A stretch of DNA of 64,000 bases. Origin: Streptomyces buecherae. Lineage in GTDB: Bacteria > Actinomycetota > Actinomycetes > Streptomycetales > Streptomycetaceae. The notes under the pieces were generated by a model. That model did not search any database and was not told the DNA's origin. It was given only the letters and a program-made list of their open reading frames with translations. The position numbers and the translations under genes are program-made. Each line of letters opens with the position of its first letter. The stretch's first letter is position 1. Below are positions 1 to 8,791 of this stretch, one piece after another. The DNA is taken from assembly GCF_014295035.1 (NCBI RefSeq), contig NZ_CP060404.1:7480501-7544500 (forward strand), written 5' to 3'.

Positions 1-2076
1 TTCAAGGCGTCGCTGGCCGCCGTCGCCGACCGCCTGGAGGCCGAGCGGGACTCCGTCCGCGGCATCATCGTCACCTCGGCCAAGAAGACCTTCTTCGCCG
101 GCGGCGACCTGCGCGACCTGATCGCCGTCACCCCCGAGCACGCGCGGCAGGTCTTCGACGCCAGCCGCGAACTCAAGCGCGACCTGCGCCGCATCGAGAC
201 CCTCGGCAAGCCGATCGTCGCGGCCATCAACGGCGCCGCGCTCGGCGGCGGTTACGAGATCGCCCTGGCCTGCCACCACCGCGTCGCCCTGGAGGCGTCC
301 GGCGGCAAGATCGGACTGCCCGAGGTCACCCTCGGCCTGCTGCCCGGCGGCGGTGGCGTGGTCCGCACCGTACGCCTGCTCGGCATCACCGACGCGCTGC
401 TCAAGGTGTTGCTCCAGGGCACCCAGTACAGCCCGGTCCGGGCCCTGGAGGCCGGCCTGATCCACGAGCTGGCCGCCGACCGGGACGAGTTGATCGCCAA
501 GGCGCGCGCGTTCATCGACGCCCACCCCGAGTCGCGCCAGCCCTGGGACACCGACGGCTACAAGATCCCCGGCGGCACCCCGGCCCACCCGAAGTTCGCG
601 GCCAACCTGCCGGCGTACCCGGCCAACCTGCGCAAGCAGTTGAACGGCGCCCACTACCCGGCCCCGCGCAACATCATGGCCGCCGCGGTCGAGGGCTCCC
701 AGGTGGACTTCGAGACCGCGCAGACCATCGAGGCCCGGTACTTCACCGAGCTGGTCACCGGCCAGATCGCCAAGAACATGACGCAGGCGTTCTTCTTCGA
801 CCTCCAGGCGGTCAACTCCGGCGCCAACCGGCCATCGGGCGTCGAGCCGCACACCGTACGCAAGGTCGCGGTGCTCGGCGCCGGCATGATGGGCGCCGGC
901 ATCGCGTACTCCTGCGCCAAGGCCGGCATCGAGGTCGTGCTCAAGGACGTCAGCCAGGAGGCGGCCGACAAGGGCAAGGGCTACTCCGAGAAGCTGTGCG
1001 CCAAGGCCGTCTCGCGCGGCCGTACGACCCAGGACAAGGCGGACGCGCTGCTCGCCCGCATCACCCCGACCGCCGACCCGCGGGACCTGGTCGGCTGCGA
1101 CGCGGTGATCGAGGCCGTCTTCGAGGACACCGCGCTCAAGCACAAGGTCTTCCAGGAGATCCAGGGCATCGTGGAGCCGGACGCGCTGCTGTGCTCCAAC
1201 ACCTCCACGCTGCCCATCACCCTGCTCGCCGAGGGCGTGGAGCGCCCGGTCGACTTCGTCGGCCTGCACTTCTTCTCGCCGGTGGACAAGATGCCGCTGG
1301 TGGAGATCATCAAGGGCGGTAAGACCGGCGAGGCCGCGCTGGCCCGCGCGTTCGACCTGGTCCGGCAGATCCAGAAGACCCCGATCGTGGTCAACGACTC
1401 GCGCGGCTTCTTCACCTCGCGCGTCATCGGCCACTTCATCAACGAGGGCGTCTCGATGCTCGCCGAGGGCGTCCCGGCGGCCACCATCGAGCAGGCCGCG
1501 GGCCAGGCCGGCTACCCGGCCAAGGTGCTCTCGCTCATGGACGAGCTGACCCTGACGCTGCCGCGCAGGATCCGCGAGGAGACCAAGCGGGCCGTCGAGG
1601 AGGCGGGCGGCGTGTGGGAGACGCACCCCGCGGAGGCGGTCATCGACCGCATGGTGCTGGAGTTCGAGCGCCCGGGCCGCAGCGGCGGCGCCGGCTTCTA
1701 CGACTACGTGGACGGCAAGCGGGCCGGGCTGTGGCCCGGACTGCGCGAGCACTTCGGCCCCGCCGGCGACGCCCCCGAGGTGCCCTTCGAGGACCTGAAG
1801 GAGCGCATGCTGTTCGCCGAGGCGCTGGACACCGTGCGCTGCGTCGAGGAGGGCGTGCTCACCTCGGTCGCCGACGCCAACATCGGCTCCATCTTCGGCA
1901 TCGGCTTCCCGGCCTGGACCGGCGGCGTCCTCCAGTACATCAACGGTTACGCGGGCGGCCTGCCCGGCTTCGTCGCCCGTGCCCGCGAACTCCAGGCGGC
2001 CTACGGCGACCGCTTCGCCCCGCCGGCCCTGCTGGTGGAGAAGGCCGAGCGGGGGGAGCGGTTCGCCGACGCGTAG
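1..2076 (+). CDS. fadB: Fatty acid oxidation multienzyme, alpha subunit (partial, 5' end outside window)
   Basis: Bifunctional beta-oxidation enzyme that hydrates 2-enoyl-CoA and then oxidises L-3-hydroxyacyl-CoA with NAD. The frame is open from base 1, so the start lies upstream of the window. The first ~150 visible residues are a crotonase domain with an oxyanion loop FFAGGDL, an ALGGGYEIALA helix and the LPEVTLGLLPGGGG segment carrying the catalytic Glu. A 3-hydroxyacyl-CoA dehydrogenase follows: Rossmann motif GAGMMGAGIA, substrate motif LHFFSPVDKMPLVEI and SRGFFTSR. A C-terminal dehydrogenase repeat ends at TAG 2074-2076. The MerR gene and acyl-CoA synthetase downstream fit a fatty-acid catabolic locus, and a thiolase is expected just upstream. 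The fadB/fadJ distinction cannot be made from this sequence. Confidence 0.93.
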   Translation, partial: FKASLAAVADRLEAERDSVRGIIVTSAKKTFFAGGDLRDLIAVTPEHARQVFDASRELKRDLRRIETLGKPIVAAINGAALGGGYEIALACHHRVALEASGGKIGLPEVTLGLLPGGGGVVRTVRLLGITDALLKVLLQGTQYSPVRALEAGLIHELAADRDELIAKARAFIDAHPESRQPWDTDGYKIPGGTPAHPKFAANLPAYPANLRKQLNGAHYPAPRNIMAAAVEGSQVDFETAQTIEARYFTELVTGQIAKNMTQAFFFDLQAVNSGANRPSGVEPHTVRKVAVLGAGMMGAGIAYSCAKAGIEVVLKDVSQEAADKGKGYSEKLCAKAVSRGRTTQDKADALLARITPTADPRDLVGCDAVIEAVFEDTALKHKVFQEIQGIVEPDALLCSNTSTLPITLLAEGVERPVDFVGLHFFSPVDKMPLVEIIKGGKTGEAALARAFDLVRQIQKTPIVVNDSRGFFTSRVIGHFINEGVSMLAEGVPAATIEQAAGQAGYPAKVLSLMDELTLTLPRRIREETKRAVEEAGGVWETHPAEAVIDRMVLEFERPGRSGGAGFYDYVDGKRAGLWPGLREHFGPAGDAPEVPFEDLKERMLFAEALDTVRCVEEGVLTSVADANIGSIFGIGFPAWTGGVLQYINGYAGGLPGFVARARELQAAYGDRFAPPALLVEKAERGERFADA

Positions 2077-2144
2077 CACCCGGCCGGCGCGGGCTTCGGG
2101 GAGCGACGGCCCGGCGCTGTCCGGCGGTGGGTCCGCCGGGGAGC

Positions 2145-2161
2145 GCCGGGCGGCGCCCGGC
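2145..2161. terminator. Small GC hairpin between convergent genes
   Basis: A 7-bp perfect stem (GCCGGGC/GCCCGGC) with a 3-nt loop lies in the 173-nt gap between the convergent fadB and the 2250-2846 gene. There is no T tract. A terminator role is inferred from position only. Confidence 0.35.
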
Positions 2162-2249
2162 CCGGCCCTCGTCGGGTTCGGCCGTGCGCGGCCGGCGACG
2201 AGGCGTACCGCCACCGGGTCGCCGGGCCGGGGCGTTGGCGTCGGCCCGC

Positions 2250-2846
2250 TCAGCGGAGCCCGCGCCTGACGCGTTCGGCCTGGATCAGCTCCTCCATCAG
2301 GCTCTCCGGGTCCACCGTGTACGCGGTGTCGTCGAGGGCGTCGTAGTCCTGGGTGCCGAGCGGGAGGCCGAGTGCGGCGAGTTCGGCGGCCAGCCGTGCG
2401 AAGGCCACGCGCTCGTCCGGCTCGTCCTGGTAGCTCGCCTGCTCGGCGGCGGCCCCCTCGGCCAGGGTGCTGCCGGCCAGGCCCCAGAAGGTGAACTCGG
2501 TGTCCAGCGCTATGAGGTGCCAGGGCCGGTCCGCGGGTTCGTCGGGGTGCAGCCAGTAGCCGACCCACCCCTTGCCGCCCCTGGCCACGAGCTTGACGTG
2601 CCTGGCCATCTCCGCGGCTCCGGCGTTGACGGCCCGCAGCTCCGGGTCCGCGCGCTCCGCCTCGCTCAGGTAGCTGGTGTCCAGCAGCGGGTGGACCTCG
2701 CCCGGCTCGAAGAAGTCGAGGTCGAGCAGGCGGGCGAGATCGGTTCGGCCCTCCCACTGCGCGACCAGCAGCACGCGCAGGTCCGCGGGCAGGGGACGGC
2801 CGTCCAGTCGCTCGCGGGAGAACCCGGCGAGCCGTTCGTCGTGCAT
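2250..2846 (-). CDS. Uncharacterised protein, possibly SMI1/KNR4 (SUKH)-like
   Basis: A 198-residue acidic soluble protein with no signal peptide or membrane segment. ATG 2846 is chosen because GAGAGG stands four bases upstream; another ATG at 2873 in the same frame lacks a well-spaced ribosome site. The N-terminal half is leucine-rich with LPADLRVLLVAQWEG, the centre has a Trp/Gly-rich stretch (KGWVGYWLHPDEPADRPW), and the C-terminus is acidic. The pattern distantly recalls SMI1/KNR4 (SUKH) proteins, which occur as immunity or housekeeping proteins, but I see no decisive motif. It is convergent with fadB and followed on the same strand side by the MerR gene. Confidence 0.7.
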   Translation of the reverse strand: MHDERLAGFSRERLDGRPLPADLRVLLVAQWEGRTDLARLLDLDFFEPGEVHPLLDTSYLSEAERADPELRAVNAGAAEMARHVKLVARGGKGWVGYWLHPDEPADRPWHLIALDTEFTFWGLAGSTLAEGAAAEQASYQDEPDERVAFARLAAELAALGLPLGTQDYDALDDTAYTVDPESLMEELIQAERVRRGLR

Positions 2847-2955
2847 GCGCCCTCTCAGAGGTCGAAGCGTCATCCTCGTCGGCAACGTAACAGCGGGCAC
2901 TGACAACGAGCCCGGCACGACGACGACCGCCACCCGCTTCCTCGGACCGCCGTGG

Positions 2956-3963
2956 CTAGCCGGCCCTCTCCCGGTCGGGCACGCCTTCGTCGCCGCTGGC
3001 CCGGGTGTCGGCCCCGCCCGCGCCGCCGGCGGTGTCGGCTTCCCCGGGGCCCTGGGGTTCCTCGGCCGTCGCCGCCCCACCGTCCTCCGCCGGGGCCCCC
3101 TGCGTCCCGTACGCCGCCCGCAACTCCTCCCGCAGGGAGCGTTGGAACGCCGTCACCAGGGCCTGGACCACCATGGGCTGCATGTGCGCCGACAGCGACT
3201 TCATCGCGGACACCTGGGCCGGGTCCGACTCGCGTTCGCGGTAGGGGCCCCACACCTCGTCCCGGAAGAGGCGGCTCAGCTCGCGGGCCGAGGCGCGGGC
3301 GTGGTCGAGGACCACCGTGCGGGCCGCGCGCAGGGTCTCCAGCGGGATGGGCACGTCGAGCAGCCGCACCCCCAGGTGCAGGATGGCCGGGTCCACGCGG
3401 AAGACGTCGGGGTCGGCGGTGCGCTCCAGCACGTCCATGGCGGCCAGCCGGTCGAGGTCGCCCTCGGTCAGGGGCCGTCCGGCCCGCCGCTCCAGCAGGT
3501 CGCGGCCGGCCTCCTCGGCCACGTCCGGGGTCCAGGAGGCGACCAGGGCGCGGTGTATCGCCAGGTCGTGCGCGCTGATGTCGGTGGGCAACTGCTGGAG
3601 GTAGCGCTCGATGGCCGCCAGCGTCATGCCGTGGTGCTGCAACTCCTCGATCAGGGCCAGCCGCGACAGGTGCTCGGGCCCGTACCGGCCGACCCGGCGC
3701 GGGCCGATGTGCGGCGGAGGCAGCAGGCCACGGGTGCCGTAGAAGCGCACCGTGCGCACCGTGACCCCGGCCCGGGCCGCCAACTCGTCCACGGTCAGCC
3801 CGAGCCGCGCGGAGCCGCCGGCACCGGTCGGCTCCGGCGCGCGGGCGGGGGCCTGGTCGGCGGGGGGCGCGCCGTTGGCGCCGGGCGCCGGGCGCGCCGC
3901 GGGTCCGGCCGCTGCGCGGCGCCCCTCGGGCTCGCTGGCGTCCGCGGTCAGGGCCTCGCTCAT
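2956..3963 (-). CDS. MerR-family transcriptional regulator
   Basis: A 335-residue regulator divergent from the acyl-CoA synthetase, which it probably controls. A Pro/Ala-rich leader (residues 1-54) precedes a MerR winged helix (about 56-125: LTVDELAARAGVTVRTVRFY, then RVGRYGPEHLSRLALIEEL). The C-terminal region is helical and ends in a low-complexity Gly/Ala/Glu tail, without the Cys cluster of metal-sensing MerR proteins, so an organic ligand such as an acyl-CoA is more likely. ATG 3963 is preferred (GAGG eight bases upstream); the frame stays open to 4056. The divergent promoters must lie within 3964-4135. Gene placement is certain; the ligand is inference. Confidence 0.88.
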   Translation of the reverse strand: MSEALTADASEPEGRRAAAGPAARPAPGANGAPPADQAPARAPEPTGAGGSARLGLTVDELAARAGVTVRTVRFYGTRGLLPPPHIGPRRVGRYGPEHLSRLALIEELQHHGMTLAAIERYLQQLPTDISAHDLAIHRALVASWTPDVAEEAGRDLLERRAGRPLTEGDLDRLAAMDVLERTADPDVFRVDPAILHLGVRLLDVPIPLETLRAARTVVLDHARASARELSRLFRDEVWGPYRERESDPAQVSAMKSLSAHMQPMVVQALVTAFQRSLREELRAAYGTQGAPAEDGGAATAEEPQGPGEADTAGGAGGADTRASGDEGVPDRERAG

Positions 3964-4135
3964 CGGCTGCGCCTCGCTCTCTGGGCCACTCGGGTGCCGT
4001 GAGGTGGCCGGTTCCTGGCCTTGCGCGCACGCGGCACGGGGTACATCTGAGTTCAACAGTATTGCTGTCGCACCGCTCCTGTGAAACCTTCCCCGCGCGC
4101 AGTCCGTCCGGCACCCACTCCATCAGGAGGCGGCC

Positions 4136-6058
4136 TTGACCCTGACCTCGCGACTCTCCGATCCGCCCGGCGACCCGACGCTGCCCGCCCTGATGCGGCG
4201 CAACGCGGAGGAGTTCGGCGACCTGCCCGCCCTGTCCTGGCGCGCTCCGGACGGCGGTTGGGCCTCGATGAACTGGGCCGAGACCCGCCGGCGGGTCGGG
4301 GAGTTGGCGGCGGGCCTGGCCGGGCTCGGCGTACGGCGCGGCGAGCGGGTGCTGATGATGATGGCCAACCGGCCCGAGCACTGGCTGAGCGACATGGCCC
4401 TGGTGCACCTGGGCGCGGTGCCGATCTCGGTGTACGGCACGGCGTCGCCCGAGCAGATCGCGCACATCGCCCGGCACAGCGGCGCCCGGCGTGCGATCGT
4501 GGACGGCGAACGGGAACTCGCCCGCTGGGGCCCGCTGTTGGACCGGCGTACGGGACTCCTTGAGCGCCTGGTCGTCGTGGACCCGCCCCCGGCGGCCGAC
4601 GCCGCGCCGGTCGCCGCGGCCCCCCAGGCCACTCCGGACGCGCCCGCCACCCCCGTCACCGCGGAGGCCCCTGTCACCGCGCAGGACCCCGTCGCCGCGT
4701 ACGGCCGCGTCACCGCGTACGCCGACGTGCTGGCCGACGGCGCGCGCCGCTTCGATCCCGACGCCTTCGAGGCGTGTTGGCGGCGGGGGAGCCCGGGCGA
4801 TCCGGCGACCGTCGTCTACACCTCGGGCACCAGCGGCGAGCCCAAGGGCGTCGTGGCCACCCAGCGGCAGGTGGTGGTCAGCGGCGCGTCCCTGGACCGC
4901 AAGCTCGGCGTGGACCCGCACGGGGCGCACATCTGCTACCTGCCCTTCGCGCACATCGCCGAGCGCATGTTGGGCCTGTACATGCCGCTGCTGCGGGTCT
5001 CGCACGTGTACTTCTGCGCGGACCCGGGCGAGGTGGCCCAGGCCGTGCGCGAGGTGCGGCCCGAGGAGTTCTTCGGGGTGCCGCGCGTGTGGGAGAAGCT
5101 GACCGTGGCGGCGCGCGGCGCGCTCGCCCGGCTGCCCGCGGAGCGCCAGGCGGCGGTCCGGGCGGCGGGCGAGACCGCGCGCGCCTGGGTGGCCGCCCGC
5201 GAGCACGGCGAGGAGCCCACGGGCGCGCTGGCCGACGCGTACGCCCGGGCCAGGCGGGAGGTGCTCGATCCGCTGCTCGCGGTGATGGGCTTCGACCGGC
5301 TGACGTGGGCGATCAGCGCGGCGGCCCCGATGCCGCAGGACGTGGTGCGGTTCTGGACCGGGCTCGGGGTCGTCATCCTCGACGTCTGGGGCATGTCGGA
5401 GGCCACCGGCGTGTGCACGCTCAACCACCACGGCGGGTTCCGGCTCGGCTCGGTCGGCAGCCCGATCGACCGCGTGGAGGTGCGGATCGCGGCCGACGGC
5501 GAGATCGAGGTGCGCGGCGAGGTCGTGTGCGGCTACCTCCAGGAGGACGGCTCGGTGGCGCGACTGGGCGACGCGGACGGCTGGTTCGCCACCGGCGACG
5601 TGGGCCGCCTCGACGCGGACGGCTACCTGTACGTCACCGACCGGAAGAAGGAGTTGATCATCACCTCCACGGGCAAGAACGTCTCGCCCGCGCTGGTGGA
5701 GAACACGCTCAAGGCGCACCCGCTGATCGGCCAGGCCCTGGTGCACGGCGACCGCCGCTCGTACCTGGTGGCCCTCCTGGTGCTCGACCCGGACGCCACC
5801 GCGGCCTGGGCCGCCGACCAGGGCATCGCGGCCGGGGCCGGCCCGCTGACACACCACCCGGCCGTGCGCGCCGAGGTCGAGCGCGCGGTCGCCGCGGCCA
5901 ACAGCCGGCTCAACCGCACCGAGCAGGTCAAGCGTTACCGCCTGCTCGACCGCGAGTGGGGACCGGAGACCGGCGAGCTGACCCCCTCGCTCAAGCTCCG
6001 CCGGCACGTGATCCACGCCACGTATGCGCAGGTCATCGAGGAGATGTACGAGATGTGA
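4136..6058 (+). CDS. Long-chain acyl-CoA synthetase (AMP-forming)
   Basis: A 640-residue ANL-superfamily ligase that activates a carboxylic acid with ATP and CoA. The start is TTG 4136, fixed by a perfect AGGAGG at 4125-4130. The P-loop motif YTSGTSGEPKG lies near residue 225, the A5 motif WGMSEATG near 420, the A7/A8 region GDVGRLDADGYLYVTDRKKE near 485-505, and the catalytic Lys region LTPSLKLRRH close to the C-terminus. The layout and ITSTGKNVSPALVE match FadD15/FACL-type long-chain ligases. An Ala/Pro/Val-rich insert around residues 155-190 is a species-specific linker. With the neighbouring FadB it forms the entry and oxidation steps of fatty acid degradation, under the divergent MerR gene. 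Confidence 0.92.
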   Translation: MTLTSRLSDPPGDPTLPALMRRNAEEFGDLPALSWRAPDGGWASMNWAETRRRVGELAAGLAGLGVRRGERVLMMMANRPEHWLSDMALVHLGAVPISVYGTASPEQIAHIARHSGARRAIVDGERELARWGPLLDRRTGLLERLVVVDPPPAADAAPVAAAPQATPDAPATPVTAEAPVTAQDPVAAYGRVTAYADVLADGARRFDPDAFEACWRRGSPGDPATVVYTSGTSGEPKGVVATQRQVVVSGASLDRKLGVDPHGAHICYLPFAHIAERMLGLYMPLLRVSHVYFCADPGEVAQAVREVRPEEFFGVPRVWEKLTVAARGALARLPAERQAAVRAAGETARAWVAAREHGEEPTGALADAYARARREVLDPLLAVMGFDRLTWAISAAAPMPQDVVRFWTGLGVVILDVWGMSEATGVCTLNHHGGFRLGSVGSPIDRVEVRIAADGEIEVRGEVVCGYLQEDGSVARLGDADGWFATGDVGRLDADGYLYVTDRKKELIITSTGKNVSPALVENTLKAHPLIGQALVHGDRRSYLVALLVLDPDATAAWAADQGIAAGAGPLTHHPAVRAEVERAVAAANSRLNRTEQVKRYRLLDREWGPETGELTPSLKLRRHVIHATYAQVIEEMYEM

Positions 6059-6170
6059 GATGACCCACGGTATGACGTGAGCACGGCGCTCGGGATGTGA
6101 GACTGCCGCGGGCCGATCGATCAGCGGCCTGGAACAGAACATTCCGATGCGAAGGCGAGAGACGTAGCTC

Positions 6171-7637
6171 GTGGGCAATGAAGCCGTTCAGGACGGGACC
6201 CCACCGCCGCCCAGCGGGGCGCTACAGGACGCGGGTGACGCGGGGTACAGCAAGGACCTCAAGGCGCGCCACATCCAGATGATCGCGATCGGCGGCGCCA
6301 TCGGCACCGGCCTCTTCCTCGGGGCGGGTGGACGCCTGGAGTCCGCCGGGCCCGCGCTGGCCATCGCGTACGCGGTGTGCGGACTCTTCGCGTTCTTCGT
6401 CGTGCGTGCCCTGGGCGAGATGGTCGTCTACCGACCGTCCTCCGGTTCCTTCGTCTCCTACGCCCGGGAGTTCCTGGGCGAGAAGGGCGCTTACGCCGTC
6501 GGCTGGATGTACGTGGTGAACTGGTCCACAACCGGCATCGCGGACATCACGGCCATCGCGCTGTACACGCACTACTGGAGCATGTTCAGCGACATCCCAC
6601 AGTGGATCATGGCGTTGATCGCGCTGGCCGTGGTGCTCTCCATCAACCTCGTCTCGGTCAAGATCTTCGGTGAGCTGGAGTTCTGGTTCGCGATCATCAA
6701 GGTCGCGGCGCTGGTCCTGTTCATGGCCATCGGCATCTTCCTGCTCGTCACCCAGCACGAGGTGGGCGGCGAGACCCCCGGGTTCAGCCTCATCAGCGAC
6801 AACGGGGGCATCTTCCCGACCGGGTTGCTGCCGGTCGTCGTGGTCCTGCAGGGCGTGGTGTTCGCGTACTCCGCCGTCGAGATGGTCGGCGTCACGGCGG
6901 GCGAGACCGCCGAGCCGGAGAAGGTCGTGCCGCGCGCGGTGAACTCCATCATGTGGCGGGTCGGGGTCTTCTACGTCGGCTCGGTCGTGCTGTTGACGCT
7001 GCTGCTGCCCTGGGACGGCTACAGCGCGGGCGAGAGCCCGTTCGTCACCGTCCTGTCCAAGATCGGCGTGCCGGCGGCCGGCCACGTGATGAACCTGGTG
7101 GTGCTCACGGCCGCCATGTCCAGCCTCAACTCCGGCCTCTACTCCACCGGCCGCATCCTGCGCTCGATGGCCAAGGCCGGCTCCGCGCCCCAGTTCACCG
7201 GCCGGATGAACCGCAACCAGGTGCCCTACGGCGGCATCATGCTCACCTCGGCGGTGTGCGTGGTCGGCGTGGGCCTGAACTACGTCGTGCCCGACAAGGC
7301 GTTCGAGATCGTGATCAACATAGCCGCGCTCGGCATCATCTCCGCCTGGGCCTCGATCATGCTCTGTCACATCGTCTTCGTCCGCCGCGCCGAGGCCGGC
7401 CAGCTCACCCGCCCCTCCTTCCAACTGCCCTTCTCGCCCTTCACCGAGATCGTCACCATCGCCTTCCTGGCCGGCGTCATCGTGCTGATGTGGTACGACG
7501 GCGGCGTCGGGCGGGACACCATCATGCTGGCCCCGATCATCGTCGCCGCGCTGATCGCCGGCTGGTTCGTGGTCCGCGGCCGGGTCCGGGAGGCCAGCGC
7601 CGAGCGGGAGGGGCTGCCGGGGGAGCGAACGGAGTAG
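6171..7637 (+). CDS. Amino acid permease, AnsP-like (APC superfamily)
   Basis: A 488-residue integral membrane transporter with about 12 hydrophobic segments. It has the APC TM1 signature IGGAIGTGLFLGAGG near residue 43 and the EMVVYRPSSGSFVSYAREF segment typical of the AAT family. The stretch TGIADITAIALYTHYW matches what I recall for mycobacterial L-asparagine permeases (AnsP) better than GABA or aromatic permeases, so asparagine or a related amino acid is the likely substrate. Start GTG 6171. A hydrophilic N-tail (about 30 residues) and a charged C-tail flank the core. It is a single gene with its own upstream gap (6059-6170) and a stem-loop downstream. Confidence 0.9.
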   Translation: MGNEAVQDGTPPPPSGALQDAGDAGYSKDLKARHIQMIAIGGAIGTGLFLGAGGRLESAGPALAIAYAVCGLFAFFVVRALGEMVVYRPSSGSFVSYAREFLGEKGAYAVGWMYVVNWSTTGIADITAIALYTHYWSMFSDIPQWIMALIALAVVLSINLVSVKIFGELEFWFAIIKVAALVLFMAIGIFLLVTQHEVGGETPGFSLISDNGGIFPTGLLPVVVVLQGVVFAYSAVEMVGVTAGETAEPEKVVPRAVNSIMWRVGVFYVGSVVLLTLLLPWDGYSAGESPFVTVLSKIGVPAAGHVMNLVVLTAAMSSLNSGLYSTGRILRSMAKAGSAPQFTGRMNRNQVPYGGIMLTSAVCVVGVGLNYVVPDKAFEIVINIAALGIISAWASIMLCHIVFVRRAEAGQLTRPSFQLPFSPFTEIVTIAFLAGVIVLMWYDGGVGRDTIMLAPIIVAALIAGWFVVRGRVREASAEREGLPGERTE

Positions 7638-7724
7638 CCGGCCGCCGGCGGTCCCGGCCTTGGCCCTCGGTCTTGCTCCCGGCCCCGGTCCCGCCCCTGG
7701 TCTGTGGTCTCTGGTTTCGATCCT

Positions 7725-7754
7725 GGCCCCGGTCCCGCTCTCGGGGCCGGGGCC
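7725..7754 (+). terminator. Stem-loop after permease gene
   Basis: An 8-bp inverted repeat GGCCCCGG/CCGGGGCC with inner CCC/GGG pairing lies 88 bases past the permease stop. The left arm belongs to a 14-base direct repeat (GGCCCCGGTCCCGC at 7681 and 7725). The rest of 7638-8125 is GC-rich simple sequence with no credible gene; promoter elements for the 8126 gene must lie near its end. Confidence 0.5.
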
Positions 7755-8125
7755 AGGGCCTTTGGGGCGGCCGGGGGAGTGGGCCGGGGCCGGTGCCGTG
7801 TGCGGTCGGGCGGCCGGGCGTGAGGCGCTCCGGCGGACTCCGCCGACCCCGCCCGACCACGCCCGCGTTGCCCCACAGCCGCCCGCCATTCGCCCGCGCG
7901 CCACCCGCGACATCGTCAAGCTCCTTGTGCCACACCGCTTTTCCCGCTTTCTTATGGGGACGTGCGCGCGGATCACCGCGCGCGGGCAGGGCGCTGGGCG
8001 AGGGCGACGGGGGTGGCATGGTGCGGGAGTGGGCGGGGGGCCGGCCGCCGCCCGGGACCGGTCCCTGTGCGGTCCTGTGACACTGCGCGGGCGTCACGAC
8101 ATCTGGTCCGAGGGAGTCGCCCGCC

Positions 8126-8611
8126 ATGAACGCACGTCCGCCGTCCGCCATGCCCGCGACCGTCAGGGGCTGCCTGGCGATGATCTGGATCCAGGCGCTG
8201 GCCAGCGCGTACATCGGGTGGTCGGTGTGCGCGGAGATCGACACGCGCCACGACCACGGGCAGGAGGTGGAGTCCGAGGGGGTGCTGCGGTTCGTGGCCT
8301 ACCTCGGCTACGGGATGGCCGCGGCACTGCTGGTGGCCAGCGTGTTCTTCTTCCGGCGCGCGCTGGTGGCCAGCAAGGTGGTGTACGGGTACGAGGTCCT
8401 GGTCCTGTGCTTCGGTGGGTTGGGCATCGCGCTGGCGGTGGCCACCTCCACCTTCCACCCGCTGCAACTCGTGGGGTTCGCCCTGCCCGGCGCGGTGTGC
8501 TGGGCGCTGAGCAGCGACAGCGCCGACCAGTGGTTCGCGCAGCCGTCCACGCGGGACAGGCGGCGGGCCGCCGCCGAGCGGCACCTCGGCACGCCGCGAA
8601 CCCCTGAGTGA
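8126..8611 (+). CDS. Small multi-pass membrane protein, function unknown
   Basis: A 161-residue protein with four predicted membrane segments (about residues 14-32, 54-75, 84-104 and 110-126). A short hydrophilic loop with DTRHDHGQEVE lies between the first two, and the C-tail is charged. ATG 8126 has GAGGGAG about nine bases upstream. It resembles the many small uncharacterised streptomycete membrane proteins and I cannot assign a family. It is monocistronic and ends before a very strong bidirectional hairpin. Confidence 0.75.
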   Translation: MNARPPSAMPATVRGCLAMIWIQALASAYIGWSVCAEIDTRHDHGQEVESEGVLRFVAYLGYGMAAALLVASVFFFRRALVASKVVYGYEVLVLCFGGLGIALAVATSTFHPLQLVGFALPGAVCWALSSDSADQWFAQPSTRDRRRAAAERHLGTPRTPE

Positions 8612-8673
8612 CCATCCCGAAAGGGGTGTCGCGCGACGGGGCCGGGGGGCGCCGTGCGGCCGGGCGGCGCCCG

Positions 8674-8715
8674 GCGCGCCGGCGCGACGGAGGGGGCCTC
8701 GTCGCGCCGGCGCGC
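8674..8715. terminator. Very strong bidirectional hairpin terminator
   Basis: A 16-bp perfect stem (8674-8689 with 8700-8715; arm starts GCGCGCCGGCGCGACG) with a 10-nt loop lies between the convergent 8126 gene and the M1 peptidase gene. There is no T tract, as is usual in streptomycetes. Confidence 0.75.
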
Positions 8716-8791
8716 TCATGACCGGGCGCCCGGCCGCGGCGGCAGCCGCCGGGAGGCCGCCGCGCGCGGAGCGTCCGGGTCAGGGACGGTG

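Noticed and set aside
2870..6178. A 1102-codon open frame on the minus strand opposite the acyl-CoA synthetase
   Set aside because: Its product is Arg/Gly/His/Pro-rich, has no domain, and the plus strand carries an intact ANL enzyme with full motifs. It is a GC-bias shadow.
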